DNA of 44,352 nt from Paractinoplanes deccanensis (GCF_016862115.1 NZ_BOMI01000102.1:1-44352); one strand, 5' to 3'; shown: positions 17,397 to 24,672, numbered from the stretch's first letter. A program made the numbers and translations. Notes: a model not told the origin generated them from the letters alone.

Positions 17397-18343
17397 GCGC
17401 TCCGGATCAGCCCGACATCCACGAGCAGCCCGGTTCGCCGCCGCTGGCGCGCACCACCCTCGACCGGGCGGCGCACCGCCGTACCGATGAGGCCTGGCTC
17501 GCCGACGCCTGGCAGCGCGGCCTCGTGCTCGTGGTCGACCTGGCCAAGGGTGGCCGCGCGCTGGTCAAGGACAACGCCCTGGTGCTCGTCCCCTCGGCGG
17601 AGGCGCCCGAGGGCGAGCACTGGTTCCTCGGCGTCGACCGTGACGGCACCCCGCTCTGGACCATCGACACGGCGCTGCCCGAGGTCGAGGGCGCCCGCGC
17701 GGCGACGCTGCGCGAGGTCGGCCACCTGCTCGACGACCGCGACGCCGGCGTCTTCACCACGGCGGCCGCGCTCGGCAACTGGCACCTGAGCCACAAGTTC
17801 TCGCCGCGCACCGGCGAGCCCACCAAGGCGGTCGAGGCCGGCTGGGCGCGGGCGGACACCGACGGCAAGCTCATGTGGCCGCGCACCGACCCGGCCATGA
17901 TCGTGCTGGTGCACGACGGCGAGCCGGGCCCGCGGGGGCGCTGCCTGCTCGGCCACAACGCCACCTGGGGGGCCGCGCCCGACGGCGGCCTGCGCTTCTC
18001 GTGCCTGGCCGGCTACGTCGAGCCGGGGGAGTCGGCCGAGGCGAGCGTCGTGCGTGAGGTCGGCGAGGAGGTCGGGCTGCGGTTGACCTCCTTGCGGTAC
18101 GCGGGCAGCCAGTCCTGGCCCTACCCGGGCTCGCTGATGCTGGGCTACCACGCGACCGCCGACCCGGCGCAGCCGCTCACCCTCGATCCCGCCGAGATCG
18201 ACGAGGCGCACTGGTTCACCCGCGACGACATCAAGCGCATGATCGCGGGCGACTATCGCCATCCCGAAACGGGTGTCCCGATGGGCCTGCCGATGCCTTC
18301 TTCGATTGCTTTCTATCTCATCGAGAGCTGGCTCGCGCTTTGA
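17393..18343 (+). CDS. nudC: NADH pyrophosphatase / Nudix hydrolase (NudC)
   Basis: 316 aa, GTG start inside the GTGA overlap with the M16 partner. The Nudix box GYVEPGESAEASVVREVGEE (from residue 207) has all metal-binding glutamates, and SQSWPYPGSLMLGY downstream is the SQPWPFPxS motif specific to NudC enzymes. The reaction is NAD(H) to NMN(H) + AMP, and also decapping of NAD-capped RNA. Oddity: the zinc-ribbon site has lost its cysteines. FCxxC is replaced by FSPRTG and the second pair by ARADTDGK, so no zinc should bind. The last ~15 codons are unusually AT-rich. Confidence 0.92.
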   Translation: MSAPDQPDIHEQPGSPPLARTTLDRAAHRRTDEAWLADAWQRGLVLVVDLAKGGRALVKDNALVLVPSAEAPEGEHWFLGVDRDGTPLWTIDTALPEVEGARAATLREVGHLLDDRDAGVFTTAAALGNWHLSHKFSPRTGEPTKAVEAGWARADTDGKLMWPRTDPAMIVLVHDGEPGPRGRCLLGHNATWGAAPDGGLRFSCLAGYVEPGESAEASVVREVGEEVGLRLTSLRYAGSQSWPYPGSLMLGYHATADPAQPLTLDPAEIDEAHWFTRDDIKRMIAGDYRHPETGVPMGLPMPSSIAFYLIESWLAL

Positions 18344-18437
18344 AATTCCTCTAATCAGAAAAGTTTTTCGCTTCCTCGGTAACCAGAACACGCGCCAGCC
18401 GCGTCTTCGATATACAAAGACCGAGAGGTGGAATTCG

Positions 18438-19325
18438 ATGACGCAGGTGGAAGCGCCCGCTTGGACCCCGATGACGGCGGACGAGCGCGCCCGTTTCGAC
18501 CGGGACGGCTTTCTCGTCGTGCCCGGGGTGTTGTCGCCCAGTGAGATCGACATCGCCCGCGGGGCCATTCTGGGCGCCTTCGAGCGGGCCGCCCAGCCGG
18601 GTGGCCACGGCCTCAGCGCGACCGGCTCGCTGCACCAGCTCTCCGCGGTGACCACCCTGCCCGAGCTGGCGTTCCTGCTCGACCATCCGGTGGCGTTCCG
18701 CTACATCTGGTCGCTGCTCGGCTGGAACGTGCACGTCTATCACTCGCACATCGATGTGCATCCGCAGATTCACGAGAAACAGAAGGACTGGTGGCACTGG
18801 CACCAGGACGGCGGCCGGCAGAATCGTGAGATCGAGACCGATCCGCGGCCGATGATGTCGGTCAAACTGGCCTATTGGCTGTCCGACGTGAGCGAGCCCG
18901 GCCGGGGCAATTTCACCGTGCTGCCGGGCAGCCACAAGACCAACTGGCTGCCCGGGCCGCCGACCCGCGGGGTCCCGTGGCCGCAGCCCGAGGGCGCCAT
19001 CCAGATCACCGCGAATCCGGGCGACGTGGTGGTCTTCGACCGCCGGCTGTGGCACGCCCGCTCCGACAACTACTCGCCGATCACCCGCGTCGGCGCGTTC
19101 TTCGGCTACACGTACCGCTGGATCGCCGGCCGCGACGAGACGGCGGACCTGCCGAACCGCCCGGAGTGGGCCGGCTTCTCCGGCGTGCAGCGCCAGCTGC
19201 TCGGTCACGCCGGGGACGGCAGCGGCGACCACGCGTGGGGTCACTTCCCGCAGACCACGCCGCTCTACGGCGTGCTCCGCGAGCAGGGGCTGCTGGACTC
19301 CAGCATTCCGGCACTGATTCCGTAG
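18438..19325 (+). CDS. phytanoyl-CoA dioxygenase (PhyH) family Fe(II)/2-oxoglutarate oxygenase
   Basis: 295 aa from ATG 18438, with GAGAGGTGG as ribosome site ~8 nt upstream. The double-stranded beta-helix iron triad is visible: H122 and D124 in HWHQDGG and H206 in LWHARSDN. The 2-oxoglutarate-binding arginine is probably that in SPITRVGAFFGY. The FDRDGFLVVPGVLSPSEID opening is typical of PhyH members, which hydroxylate small molecules such as ectoine or natural-product intermediates. No partner biosynthetic gene is adjacent, so the substrate is unknown. The 95 bp upstream are markedly AT-rich for this window and probably contain its promoter; they may also mark an insertion boundary. Confidence 0.85.
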   Translation: MTQVEAPAWTPMTADERARFDRDGFLVVPGVLSPSEIDIARGAILGAFERAAQPGGHGLSATGSLHQLSAVTTLPELAFLLDHPVAFRYIWSLLGWNVHVYHSHIDVHPQIHEKQKDWWHWHQDGGRQNREIETDPRPMMSVKLAYWLSDVSEPGRGNFTVLPGSHKTNWLPGPPTRGVPWPQPEGAIQITANPGDVVVFDRRLWHARSDNYSPITRVGAFFGYTYRWIAGRDETADLPNRPEWAGFSGVQRQLLGHAGDGSGDHAWGHFPQTTPLYGVLREQGLLDSSIPALIP

Positions 19326-19333
19326 ATCCGCAT

Positions 19334-19339
19334 TAACAT
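19334..19339 (+). promoter_or_regulatory. -10 element TAACAT for a leaderless mRNA
   Basis: TAACAT ends 6 nt before GTG 19346 with no Shine-Dalgarno between, and sits 9 bp after the PhyH stop. It gives the downstream pair its own transcript. Confidence 0.55.
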
Positions 19340-19345
19340 CCGTAT

Positions 19346-19786
19346 GTGGTACAAAACGGGACATTAGTTCAGACGGCGACGGCGGCGGGCCGGCACGTCC
19401 TCGATGCGCTCGGGGAGGAGCACCCGGCGCGGTCGCTGTCCCGGCTGAGCGACTCGCCGGGGGCGGTCCGGCTGCTGCGCGAGCTGTTCACCGTGGCAGT
19501 GCGCCGCAGCTTCGTCGGGCGCGACCCGCGAGACGTCACCGGCTACGTGCGTGACCTGCTCGAATACCAGTCGATGCCGACCGGCGGGGCGCTCGCCCGC
19601 GAGGCCGAGGCGGTGATCCGCTCCGCGGTCGGCGAGCCCGACCTGGCGTACCGCATCCCGGACCTGCGCCGCTTCGAGCTGATCTGTTACGTCGTGGGTG
19701 ACCTGGTGCGCCCGCCGGGCATCCCGCCCGCCCACCTGATCGACCTCGTCGAGCAGGCCGAGCGCCGCGCGGAGCGTGCCCGGTGA
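19346..19786 (+). CDS. unknown protein, first of a paralogous pair
   Basis: 146 aa, GTG start, inferred leaderless. It is mostly helical by composition, with no signal peptide, membrane span or cysteine cluster. A segment TVAVRRSFVGRDPRDVTGYV, then AREAEAVIRSAVGEPD, then HLIDLVEQAERRAER aligns by eye with the next gene (LMVRRRFLTDSP, AEMLVREALGE, ELDDLVKQAEELA), so the two look like tandem duplicates. The stop overlaps the next start by 4 bp (GTGA), implying equimolar synthesis and perhaps a heteromer. The function is unknown. Confidence 0.75.
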   Translation: MVQNGTLVQTATAAGRHVLDALGEEHPARSLSRLSDSPGAVRLLRELFTVAVRRSFVGRDPRDVTGYVRDLLEYQSMPTGGALAREAEAVIRSAVGEPDLAYRIPDLRRFELICYVVGDLVRPPGIPPAHLIDLVEQAERRAERAR

Positions 19787-20259
19787 GCGCCGTCTTCCCG
19801 CCCCCGCCGCGGCTCGGCCACCTGCTCCAGGCCGTCTCCCGCCAGGACGTGCCGGCCCGGCTGGGCGCCCCCCTGTCCGACACGGAACGGCGTGTCTGGG
19901 AGATCGCTTTCGGTCTCATGGTGCGCCGCCGCTTCCTGACGGACAGCCCGCTCGCCGAGATCGGCCGCAGCGTGGCGACCGCCGTGCACTTCCACGCCGC
20001 CGCGGCGCTGCCGGCCCTCGACGCCGAGATGCTGGTGCGCGAGGCGCTCGGCGAGAAGGTGCCGGTCGAGGACATCGACGCGACCGTGCGCTCGGGCGTG
20101 CACCTGCTGCTGTCGGCCTCGCTCGCCGACGAGCTGGCAATGACCGACGGCGAGCTCGACGACCTGGTCAAACAGGCCGAAGAACTCGCCGCCCCGATTC
20201 CCGAGCCTTCCGGCGAGGAAGACGTCAGCTCGCGCTCAGCGCCGCCAGATGCTCCTTGA
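19783..20259 (+). CDS. unknown protein, second of a paralogous pair
   Basis: 158 aa from GTG 19783, coupled to the preceding gene. The core (residues ~30-140) resembles its neighbour in three blocks spaced alike, while the N-terminus (FPPPPRLGHLLQAVSRQDV) and the acidic C-terminal tail (PSGEEDVSSRSAPPDAP) differ. The last 35 bp overlap the convergent mycoredoxin gene, so the tail may be a late extension. No catalytic motif is seen. Confidence 0.72.
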   Translation: MSAVFPPPPRLGHLLQAVSRQDVPARLGAPLSDTERRVWEIAFGLMVRRRFLTDSPLAEIGRSVATAVHFHAAAALPALDAEMLVREALGEKVPVEDIDATVRSGVHLLLSASLADELAMTDGELDDLVKQAEELAAPIPEPSGEEDVSSRSAPPDAP

Positions 20260-20470
20260 CCTGGACGATGGACGGGTTGGTCAGCGCCGACCCGTCGTCG
20301 AACTTGAGCGTGGGGACCGTCTGGTTGCCGCCGTTGACGCTCATCACGAACTCGGCCGCGGCCGGCTCGCGCTCGATGTCCACGACGTCGTAGGCGATGC
20401 CCTCGCGGTCGAGCTGCGACTTGAGGCGGTGGCAATACCCGCACCAGGACGTCGAGTACATGGTCAGCAT
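20225..20470 (-). CDS. mrx1: mycoredoxin 1 (glutaredoxin-fold, mycothiol-dependent)
   Basis: 81 aa. The CGYC redox motif (C10, C13) in MYSTSWCGYCHRLKSQL, the TVP cis-proline loop (GNQTVPTLKFDDG) and LTNPS near the C-terminus match actinobacterial Mrx1 (M. tuberculosis Rv3198A), which reduces protein-mycothiol mixed disulfides in the cytosol. It lies beside uvrD2 on the opposite strand, as in mycobacteria. The start ATG 20470 has AAGGGAT about 10 nt upstream. Confidence 0.93.
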   Translation of the reverse strand: MLTMYSTSWCGYCHRLKSQLDREGIAYDVVDIEREPAAAEFVMSVNGGNQTVPTLKFDDGSALTNPSIVQVKEHLAALSAS

Positions 20471-20551
20471 CGGTCAGGATCCCTTCGGATGGGTCACATG
20501 GCACAGCGCCTTCAGCAACAACGTCCCGGGCAGGTGTCATGATTCCCTGTT

Positions 20552-22681
20552 GTGCTGACTGATGCGGTGCTGGCCGGGCTCGACCCTGAGCAGCGGACGG
20601 CGGTGACCGCTCCCGCGGGACCGGTCTGCATCCTCGCCGGCGCCGGCACGGGCAAGACCCGGGCGATCACCCACCGCATCGCGTACCGCACCCTCACCGG
20701 CGAGGTGAACCCGCGGCACGTTCTCGCCGTCACCTTCACCGCGCGGGCCGCCGCCGAGATGCGCTCGCGGCTCACCGAGCTCGGCGCGGGCGGCGTCCAG
20801 GCGCGCACGTTCCACGCGGCGGCGCTGCGGCAGGTGCGCTACTTCGCCCCGCGGCTGCTCGAGGGCCGGGCGATGCCGGAGCTGCTGGAGAGCAAGGCGC
20901 GCGTGGTCGGCCTCGCCGCCGCCCGGGTGGGCGTGCGCGCCGACCGCACCGGCGCCCGCGACCTGGCGAGCGAGATCGAGTGGGCCAAGTCGTCGCTGGT
21001 CGAGCCCGGCGAATACCCCGTCGCGGCCACCAAGGCGCTGCGCGAGCCGCCGTTCGAGCCGGCCAAGGTGGCCGAGGTCTTCGCCGCCTACGAGGAGCTC
21101 AAGCGGCGGCAGGGCGTGATCGACTTCGAGGACATGCTGCGCGCCGCGGTCTGGGGCATCGAGGAGCACCCGGACGTCGCCGAGCAGATCCGCGCGCAGT
21201 ACAGGCACTTCGTCGTCGACGAGTACCAGGACGTCAACCCGCTGCAGCAGCGCCTGCTGGAGGCGTGGCTGGGCGGGCGCGACGACCTCACGGTGGTCGG
21301 CGACGCCAGCCAGACGATCTACTCTTTCACCGGCGCGACCTCGGCGTACCTCATCGACTTCCCCCGGCAGCGGCGCGACGCCGTCGTGGTCCGGCTGGTG
21401 CGTGACTACCGCTCCACGCCGCAGGTGGTCGGCCTCGCCAACGCGGTGATCCGGCAGGCCCGCGGCAGCGAGGCGCGGCTGCGGCTCGAGCTGGTCGGCC
21501 AGCGCCCGCCCGGCGCCGAGCCGGAGCTGAAGATCTTCCCGGACGAGACGGGCGAGGCGGCCGCGGTCGCCAAGAAGTGCCGCGACCTGATCGCGGCGGG
21601 CACCCCGGCGAGCGAGATCGCGGTGCTCTTCCGGACGAACGCGCAATCCGAGACGTACGAAAAGGCACTCGCCGAGGCCGAGGTGCCGTACGTGGTCCGC
21701 GGGGCCGAGCGGTTCTTCGAGCGCACCGAGATCCGGCAGGCGATGATCGCGCTGCGCGCCGCCGTGCGCTCGATCCCGGGGGAGACCCCGCTGGTGCAGG
21801 CGGTCGAGGAGGGGCTCGCGGCGACCGGCTGGCAGCGCGGCCATCCGCCGGCCGGTGGCGCCGCGCGCGAGCAGTGGGAGGCGCTGGCCGCCCTGGTCAC
21901 CCTCGCCGAGGAGTACGCGAAGACGCCCACCCTGGAGCCGATCGGCCAGGCCGGCGCCGTGCAGCGCGACCTCACGCTGGCCGGCTTCAACGACGAGCTG
22001 GCCCGCCGCGCCGAGCAGCAGCACGCGCCGACCGTCGCGGGGGTCACGCTCGCCTCGCTGCACTCCGCCAAGGGCCTGGAGTGGGACGCGGTCTTCCTGG
22101 TCGGGCTCGCCGACGGCACGCTGCCGACGACGTACGCCAAGACCCCTGAGCAGCTCGAGGAGGAGCGGCGGCTGCTCTACGTGGGGGTCACCCGGGCAAG
22201 GCAATACCTCTGGCTCTCGTACGGGCAGACGCGCGCGTCGGGCGGCCGGGCGCGCCGCCCCTGCCGGTTCCTGCCGCAGCTCGAGCGCAACTCGACGACC
22301 GAGCGGGCCGGGGACCGGAGTCGGAAACCCGACCGCAGGCGGCCGCAGGTGTCGTCCTGCCGCATCTGCGGTGCCACGCTGCTGGCCGGCGCCGACCGCA
22401 AGCTGGGCCGCTGCCCGACCTGCCCGTCGGACCTCGACGAGGATCTCTACGAGCGACTGAAGACTTGGCGCGCGACTATGGCCGAGGAGCTCAGCGTCCC
22501 TGCGTACGTGGTGTTCACCGACGCCACGCTGGTGGCCATCGCGGAGCGCCGGCCGAGCACCCCGGCGGAGCTTCTCGCGATCGCCGGGATCGGGCCACGC
22601 AAGCTCGGCCAGTACGGGCCCGCGGTGTTCGCTCTGGTGGGCGGCGCGGACCCCGTCGCGGCGGCCTCGGAAAATCTTTGA
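20552..22681 (+). CDS. uvrD2: ATP-dependent DNA helicase UvrD2
   Basis: 709-aa SF1A 3'-5' helicase. Walker A GAGTGKTR (K35), DEYQDVNPLQQ (Walker B), GDASQTIYSFTGA, motif V region SLHSAKGLEWDAV and motif VI RRLLYVGVTRARQYL are all intact. The C-terminus has a tetracysteine zinc module (C603-x2-C606-x14-C621-x2-C624) followed by an HRDC domain (about 636-705). That arrangement defines UvrD2 as opposed to UvrD1/PcrA. In mycobacteria the gene is essential and acts in DNA repair. GTG 20552 has no clear ribosome site. It is immediately followed by the whiB7 leader, as in mycobacteria. Confidence 0.94.
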   Translation: MLTDAVLAGLDPEQRTAVTAPAGPVCILAGAGTGKTRAITHRIAYRTLTGEVNPRHVLAVTFTARAAAEMRSRLTELGAGGVQARTFHAAALRQVRYFAPRLLEGRAMPELLESKARVVGLAAARVGVRADRTGARDLASEIEWAKSSLVEPGEYPVAATKALREPPFEPAKVAEVFAAYEELKRRQGVIDFEDMLRAAVWGIEEHPDVAEQIRAQYRHFVVDEYQDVNPLQQRLLEAWLGGRDDLTVVGDASQTIYSFTGATSAYLIDFPRQRRDAVVVRLVRDYRSTPQVVGLANAVIRQARGSEARLRLELVGQRPPGAEPELKIFPDETGEAAAVAKKCRDLIAAGTPASEIAVLFRTNAQSETYEKALAEAEVPYVVRGAERFFERTEIRQAMIALRAAVRSIPGETPLVQAVEEGLAATGWQRGHPPAGGAAREQWEALAALVTLAEEYAKTPTLEPIGQAGAVQRDLTLAGFNDELARRAEQQHAPTVAGVTLASLHSAKGLEWDAVFLVGLADGTLPTTYAKTPEQLEEERRLLYVGVTRARQYLWLSYGQTRASGGRARRPCRFLPQLERNSTTERAGDRSRKPDRRRPQVSSCRICGATLLAGADRKLGRCPTCPSDLDEDLYERLKTWRATMAEELSVPAYVVFTDATLVAIAERRPSTPAELLAIAGIGPRKLGQYGPAVFALVGGADPVAAASENL

Positions 22682-22701
22682 GAATCAACCCGTTAATTCG
22701 T

Positions 22702-22731
22702 TTGCCCTCGCCGTAGGGGCAGGCATAGCCT
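22702..22731 (+). promoter_or_regulatory. candidate whiB7 promoter
   Basis: TTGCCC (22702-22707) and TAGCCT (22726-22731), 18-bp spacer; start predicted near 22738. An AT-rich patch (ttaatt, 22693-22698) lies just upstream of the -35, where mycobacterial WhiB7 uses its AT-hook to activate its own promoter with the housekeeping sigma factor. The position relative to the whiB7 start (~500 nt) suits the long whiB7 leader known elsewhere. Confidence 0.5.
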
Positions 22732-22808
22732 CAGGACACAGCTCGCCGAGCAGCAATGTTCGGCGGGATTCACGACACGAGTGCAAGCACATGGAGGAGG
22801 TGGCAGAC

Positions 22809-23090
22809 ATGGAGATCTTCGAGATGACGATGACGCGACCGTCGATGCCGCTGACCCTTGCCTGCGCTCCGTCCGCTCTCCAGCTCGCTGCCCCGGTGGC
22901 TGTGCTGGCTGCCGAGCGGGCTCCGGTGTCGCGGGTGCACCAGGTCTCCGCTCAGGCCGAGCTGAGCGAGCGCGGTCGCATCGAAGGCACCACTGGCAAC
23001 ACCCCTGGGTTCAAGGGCAGCAATGTCTCCATCTCCAAGCGCTACACGGATGGTGGCAGCGGTGTCCCGCCTCGAGGAAGGCCGGTCTGA
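22809..23090 (+). CDS. 93-aa leader ORF upstream of whiB7
   Basis: ATG 22809 is preceded by GGAGGAGG, the best ribosome site in the region (an in-frame ATG at 22791 lies before it and is less likely). The product begins MEIFEMTMTRPSMPLTLA, has an Ala/Val-rich middle and ends in a Gly/Ser/Arg tail (ISKRYTDGGSGVPPRGRPV). No known domain. Codon use is less biased than in neighbours (many GCT). Its stop codon (23088-23090) falls inside the hairpin that competes with the whiB7 attenuator, so its translation could set the switch. It could also be a functional small protein. Translation looks credible; the regulatory role is inference. Confidence 0.65.
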   Translation: MEIFEMTMTRPSMPLTLACAPSALQLAAPVAVLAAERAPVSRVHQVSAQAELSERGRIEGTTGNTPGFKGSNVSISKRYTDGGSGVPPRGRPV

Positions 23091-23120
23091 CAGACTCAGA
23101 CCTCCGGCTCACCTCGAGGC
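23069..23120 (+). promoter_or_regulatory. candidate antiterminator hairpin in whiB7 leader
   Basis: Outer stem gcctcgagg (23069-23077) with cctcgaggc (23112-23120), 9 bp; inner stem ggtctga (23084-23090) with tcagacc (23096-23102), 7 bp; an additional gcc/ggc segment sits between. The 3' arm shares bases 23117-23120 with the 5' arm of the terminator that follows, so the two folds exclude each other at full length. The left half lies in the last codons of the 93-aa ORF. Confidence 0.55.
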
Positions 23121-23159
23121 CGCGGAACCCGTAACCGGGATCCGCGGCCTTACTTTTTT
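23117..23159 (+). terminator. intrinsic terminator (attenuator) upstream of whiB7
   Basis: Stem aggccgcgga (23117-23126) with tccgcggcct (23141-23150), inner cccg/cggg, then TACTTTTTT (T6 at 23154-23159). It lies 75 bp before the whiB7 start on the same strand, after the leader ORF. It is a textbook intrinsic terminator placed where readthrough would decide whiB7 expression. Attenuation of whiB7 by an upstream ORF and terminator is known in other actinobacteria. Confidence 0.85.
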
Positions 23160-23234
23160 GCCGGCTCACCGGCCGGTGCACGACCCGTACGGCGATCCAG
23201 AAGATCGATGAGAAGAGAGAGGTGACCGGGCTTT

Positions 23235-23597
23235 ATGAGTCTGGCGCTGGCCCCACTCGACGTGAGCGTCGAGATCGAGGCAAACCTGCCCTGTCGGAAG
23301 TTCGACCCGGACCTGTGGTTCTCCGACTCCCCGGCCCAGCTGGAACTGGCCAAGTCGCTCTGCGGGGACTGCCCGCTGCGCGTCGAGTGCCTGGCCGGCG
23401 CGGTGGAGCGCAACGAGCCCTGGGGTGTCTGGGGTGGCGAGATCTTCGAGCGCGGTGCCGTGGTTCCGCGCAAGCGGCCGCGTGGCCGTCCCCGTAAGGC
23501 CGACGTGGCGCGCGACGCCGAGCTGGCCCACGAGGTCGAGGAGCGGCTCGCCGCGAACGGGCTCGACTCCCGCAACTCCGTCCGCCTGGCGGCATGA
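23235..23597 (+). CDS. whiB7: WhiB7 Fe-S transcription factor (antibiotic-resistance regulator)
   Basis: 120 aa. Four Fe-S cysteines C20, C43, C46, C52 (C-x22-C-x2-C-x5-C), the turn WGVWGG (63-68) and an AT-hook RPRGRPRK (81-88) identify the WhiB7 subclass rather than other Wbl proteins. WhiB7 binds the primary sigma factor and an AT-rich promoter patch to activate intrinsic-resistance genes when translation is inhibited. It sits downstream of uvrD2, as in mycobacteria, behind an attenuator. The ribosome site (GAGAGG, ~13 nt before ATG 23235) is poorly spaced, which may add translational control. The C-terminal 30 residues extend beyond the mycobacterial length. Confidence 0.95.
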   Translation: MSLALAPLDVSVEIEANLPCRKFDPDLWFSDSPAQLELAKSLCGDCPLRVECLAGAVERNEPWGVWGGEIFERGAVVPRKRPRGRPRKADVARDAELAHEVEERLAANGLDSRNSVRLAA

Positions 23598-23598
23598 C

Positions 23599-23811
23599 AT
23601 GAACACGAACATCGACCTCCTTACCCGAAAGCCGAGCATCGAGATGCACACGAACGGAACGAAGATGAGACTCCTCCAAGAAGCGTTGTCCCGTGCCCGA
23701 ATGCGTCGGCCTCAGCGTGACTACACACCTGAGGCACACCGTCCCGCTCGTCGAGTAGCCATGGAGGCCCAGCACCGAGCCTCCCGCGAACTCGGTGGTG
23801 GACGCTTCTGA
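23599..23811 (+). CDS. small basic protein downstream of whiB7
   Basis: 70 aa if started at ATG 23599, directly after the whiB7 stop (1-nt gap). The internal ATG at 23665 gives 48 aa starting MRLLQEALSRARMRRPQRDY and may be the real start. The product is very basic and helical (RRVAMEAQHRASRELGG). No known domain is recognised. It ends before a perfect terminator and would be the last gene of the whiB7 transcript. No clear ribosome site for either start. Confidence 0.5.
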   Translation: MNTNIDLLTRKPSIEMHTNGTKMRLLQEALSRARMRRPQRDYTPEAHRPARRVAMEAQHRASRELGGGRF

Positions 23812-23842
23812 TCCGGCGCCACTGAAGAGCTCCACACACAGC

Positions 23843-23872
23843 AAGAGGCCCGGCCACACGGCCGGGCCTCTT
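23843..23872. terminator. intrinsic terminator after the whiB7 unit
   Basis: Perfect inverted repeat aagaggcccggcc / ggccgggcctctt around a 4-nt loop (acac), 31 bp after the small-protein stop. Confidence 0.9.
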
Positions 23873-23901
23873 CGTGTCCATCCGGCCGGGCGCCCCCGTC
23901 C

Positions 23902-24060
23902 AGTGAGGGCGCTCTCTTTCCGCTCCTCCTGCTTCGTGGGCCAGGGGCGCCCCTCGCCCCTTCCGTTGTGGGCGAGGCCTGCCCCTTGCCCTTGCCCCGC
24001 GCTTTGTGGGCGAGGGTCGCTCTTCCCCTTCCCTTGGCTTCGTGAGCCAGGGGTCACCCT
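23902..24060. repeat. degenerate minisatellite, ~32-38-bp period
   Basis: Four to five imperfect copies of a unit whose core reads ttcgtgggccaggggc, with cores near 23933, 23966, 24003 and 24039 and a weaker one at 23902. The tract is poor in A on the plus strand. There is no start codon with a ribosome site and no family resemblance in any frame, so I treat it as non-coding. Confidence 0.6.
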
Positions 24061-24317
24061 TTCCCCTCACCGTTGGAGCCGTGTCGAGGGAGGGGGATGT
24101 GGTGGCGGAACGAGCGCGGATGCAGCAGGCGGCCCACTTCCGCCCTGCGCCGTCTCCCTGCGGACGCCTCCTGCCCTTTCCGGATCCCTTTTGTCGGGTT
24201 GTGCGTAGGGAGCGTTTCAAGGGGTGTGGTGGCGAAGCGGACCAAGGTGACGCGGGCGCCTCTTTCCTCCCATCTTTCCCTTCCTGTTCTGACGCACTCT
24301 CCGCGAGCAATGTCGAG

Positions 24318-24672
24318 GCGATGCGTCAGGCGCCCTTCCCGCGCGGAGGTCGTGTCGAGGGGAAGGGTGGGGTGGGATGGGTAGGCGTTCTCCCTTCCCT
24401 CTTTCGCGCGGAGGTGCGCGATGAAGACCGCATACTGCCGTTCCTCGTCGCGGAATGCGTTGACGACCGCGCTCGTGCCGCCCGCGCCGGCGGCGAGCGC
24501 GACGAGGACGCCGATCAGGACCGTGTCGAGGGAACGGTGGGGTGGGATGCGGTAGGCGCTCTCCCTTTCCTTCTTTCGCGCGGAGGTCGTGTCGAGCGAA
24601 GGGTGAGGTGGGATGTGTCAGGCGCCCTCCGGTCCCTCCTCCGCGCGGCGGAAAGGGGTGGGGCGGGATGCG
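24318..24672. repeat. tandem array derived from the 3' end of the M18 aminopeptidase gene
   Basis: Imperfect 55-66-bp units that begin atgcgtcaggcgcc and continue through gcgcggaggtcgtgtcgag to gggtggggtggg. Units start near 24318, 24377, 24547, 24613 and 24667. The last one runs into the aminopeptidase gene, where its tca is the real stop codon, so the other units carry copies of that gene end. The unit starting at 24377 is interrupted by a 106-bp insertion. No coding signal. Bases 24061-24317 between the two arrays show only scattered related fragments (e.g. gtgtcgagggaggggg) and no gene. Confidence 0.7.
24416..24521. other. 106-bp unique insertion inside a repeat unit
   Basis: Other units read gcgcggaggt directly joined to cgtgtcgag; here 106 bp separate these two halves. 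The insert differs in composition from the array and on the minus strand is open as VLIGVLVALAAGAGGTSAVV followed by NAFRDEERQYAVF, which resembles a membrane segment, but it has no start codon or ribosome site. It may be a captured gene fragment. Confidence 0.45.
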
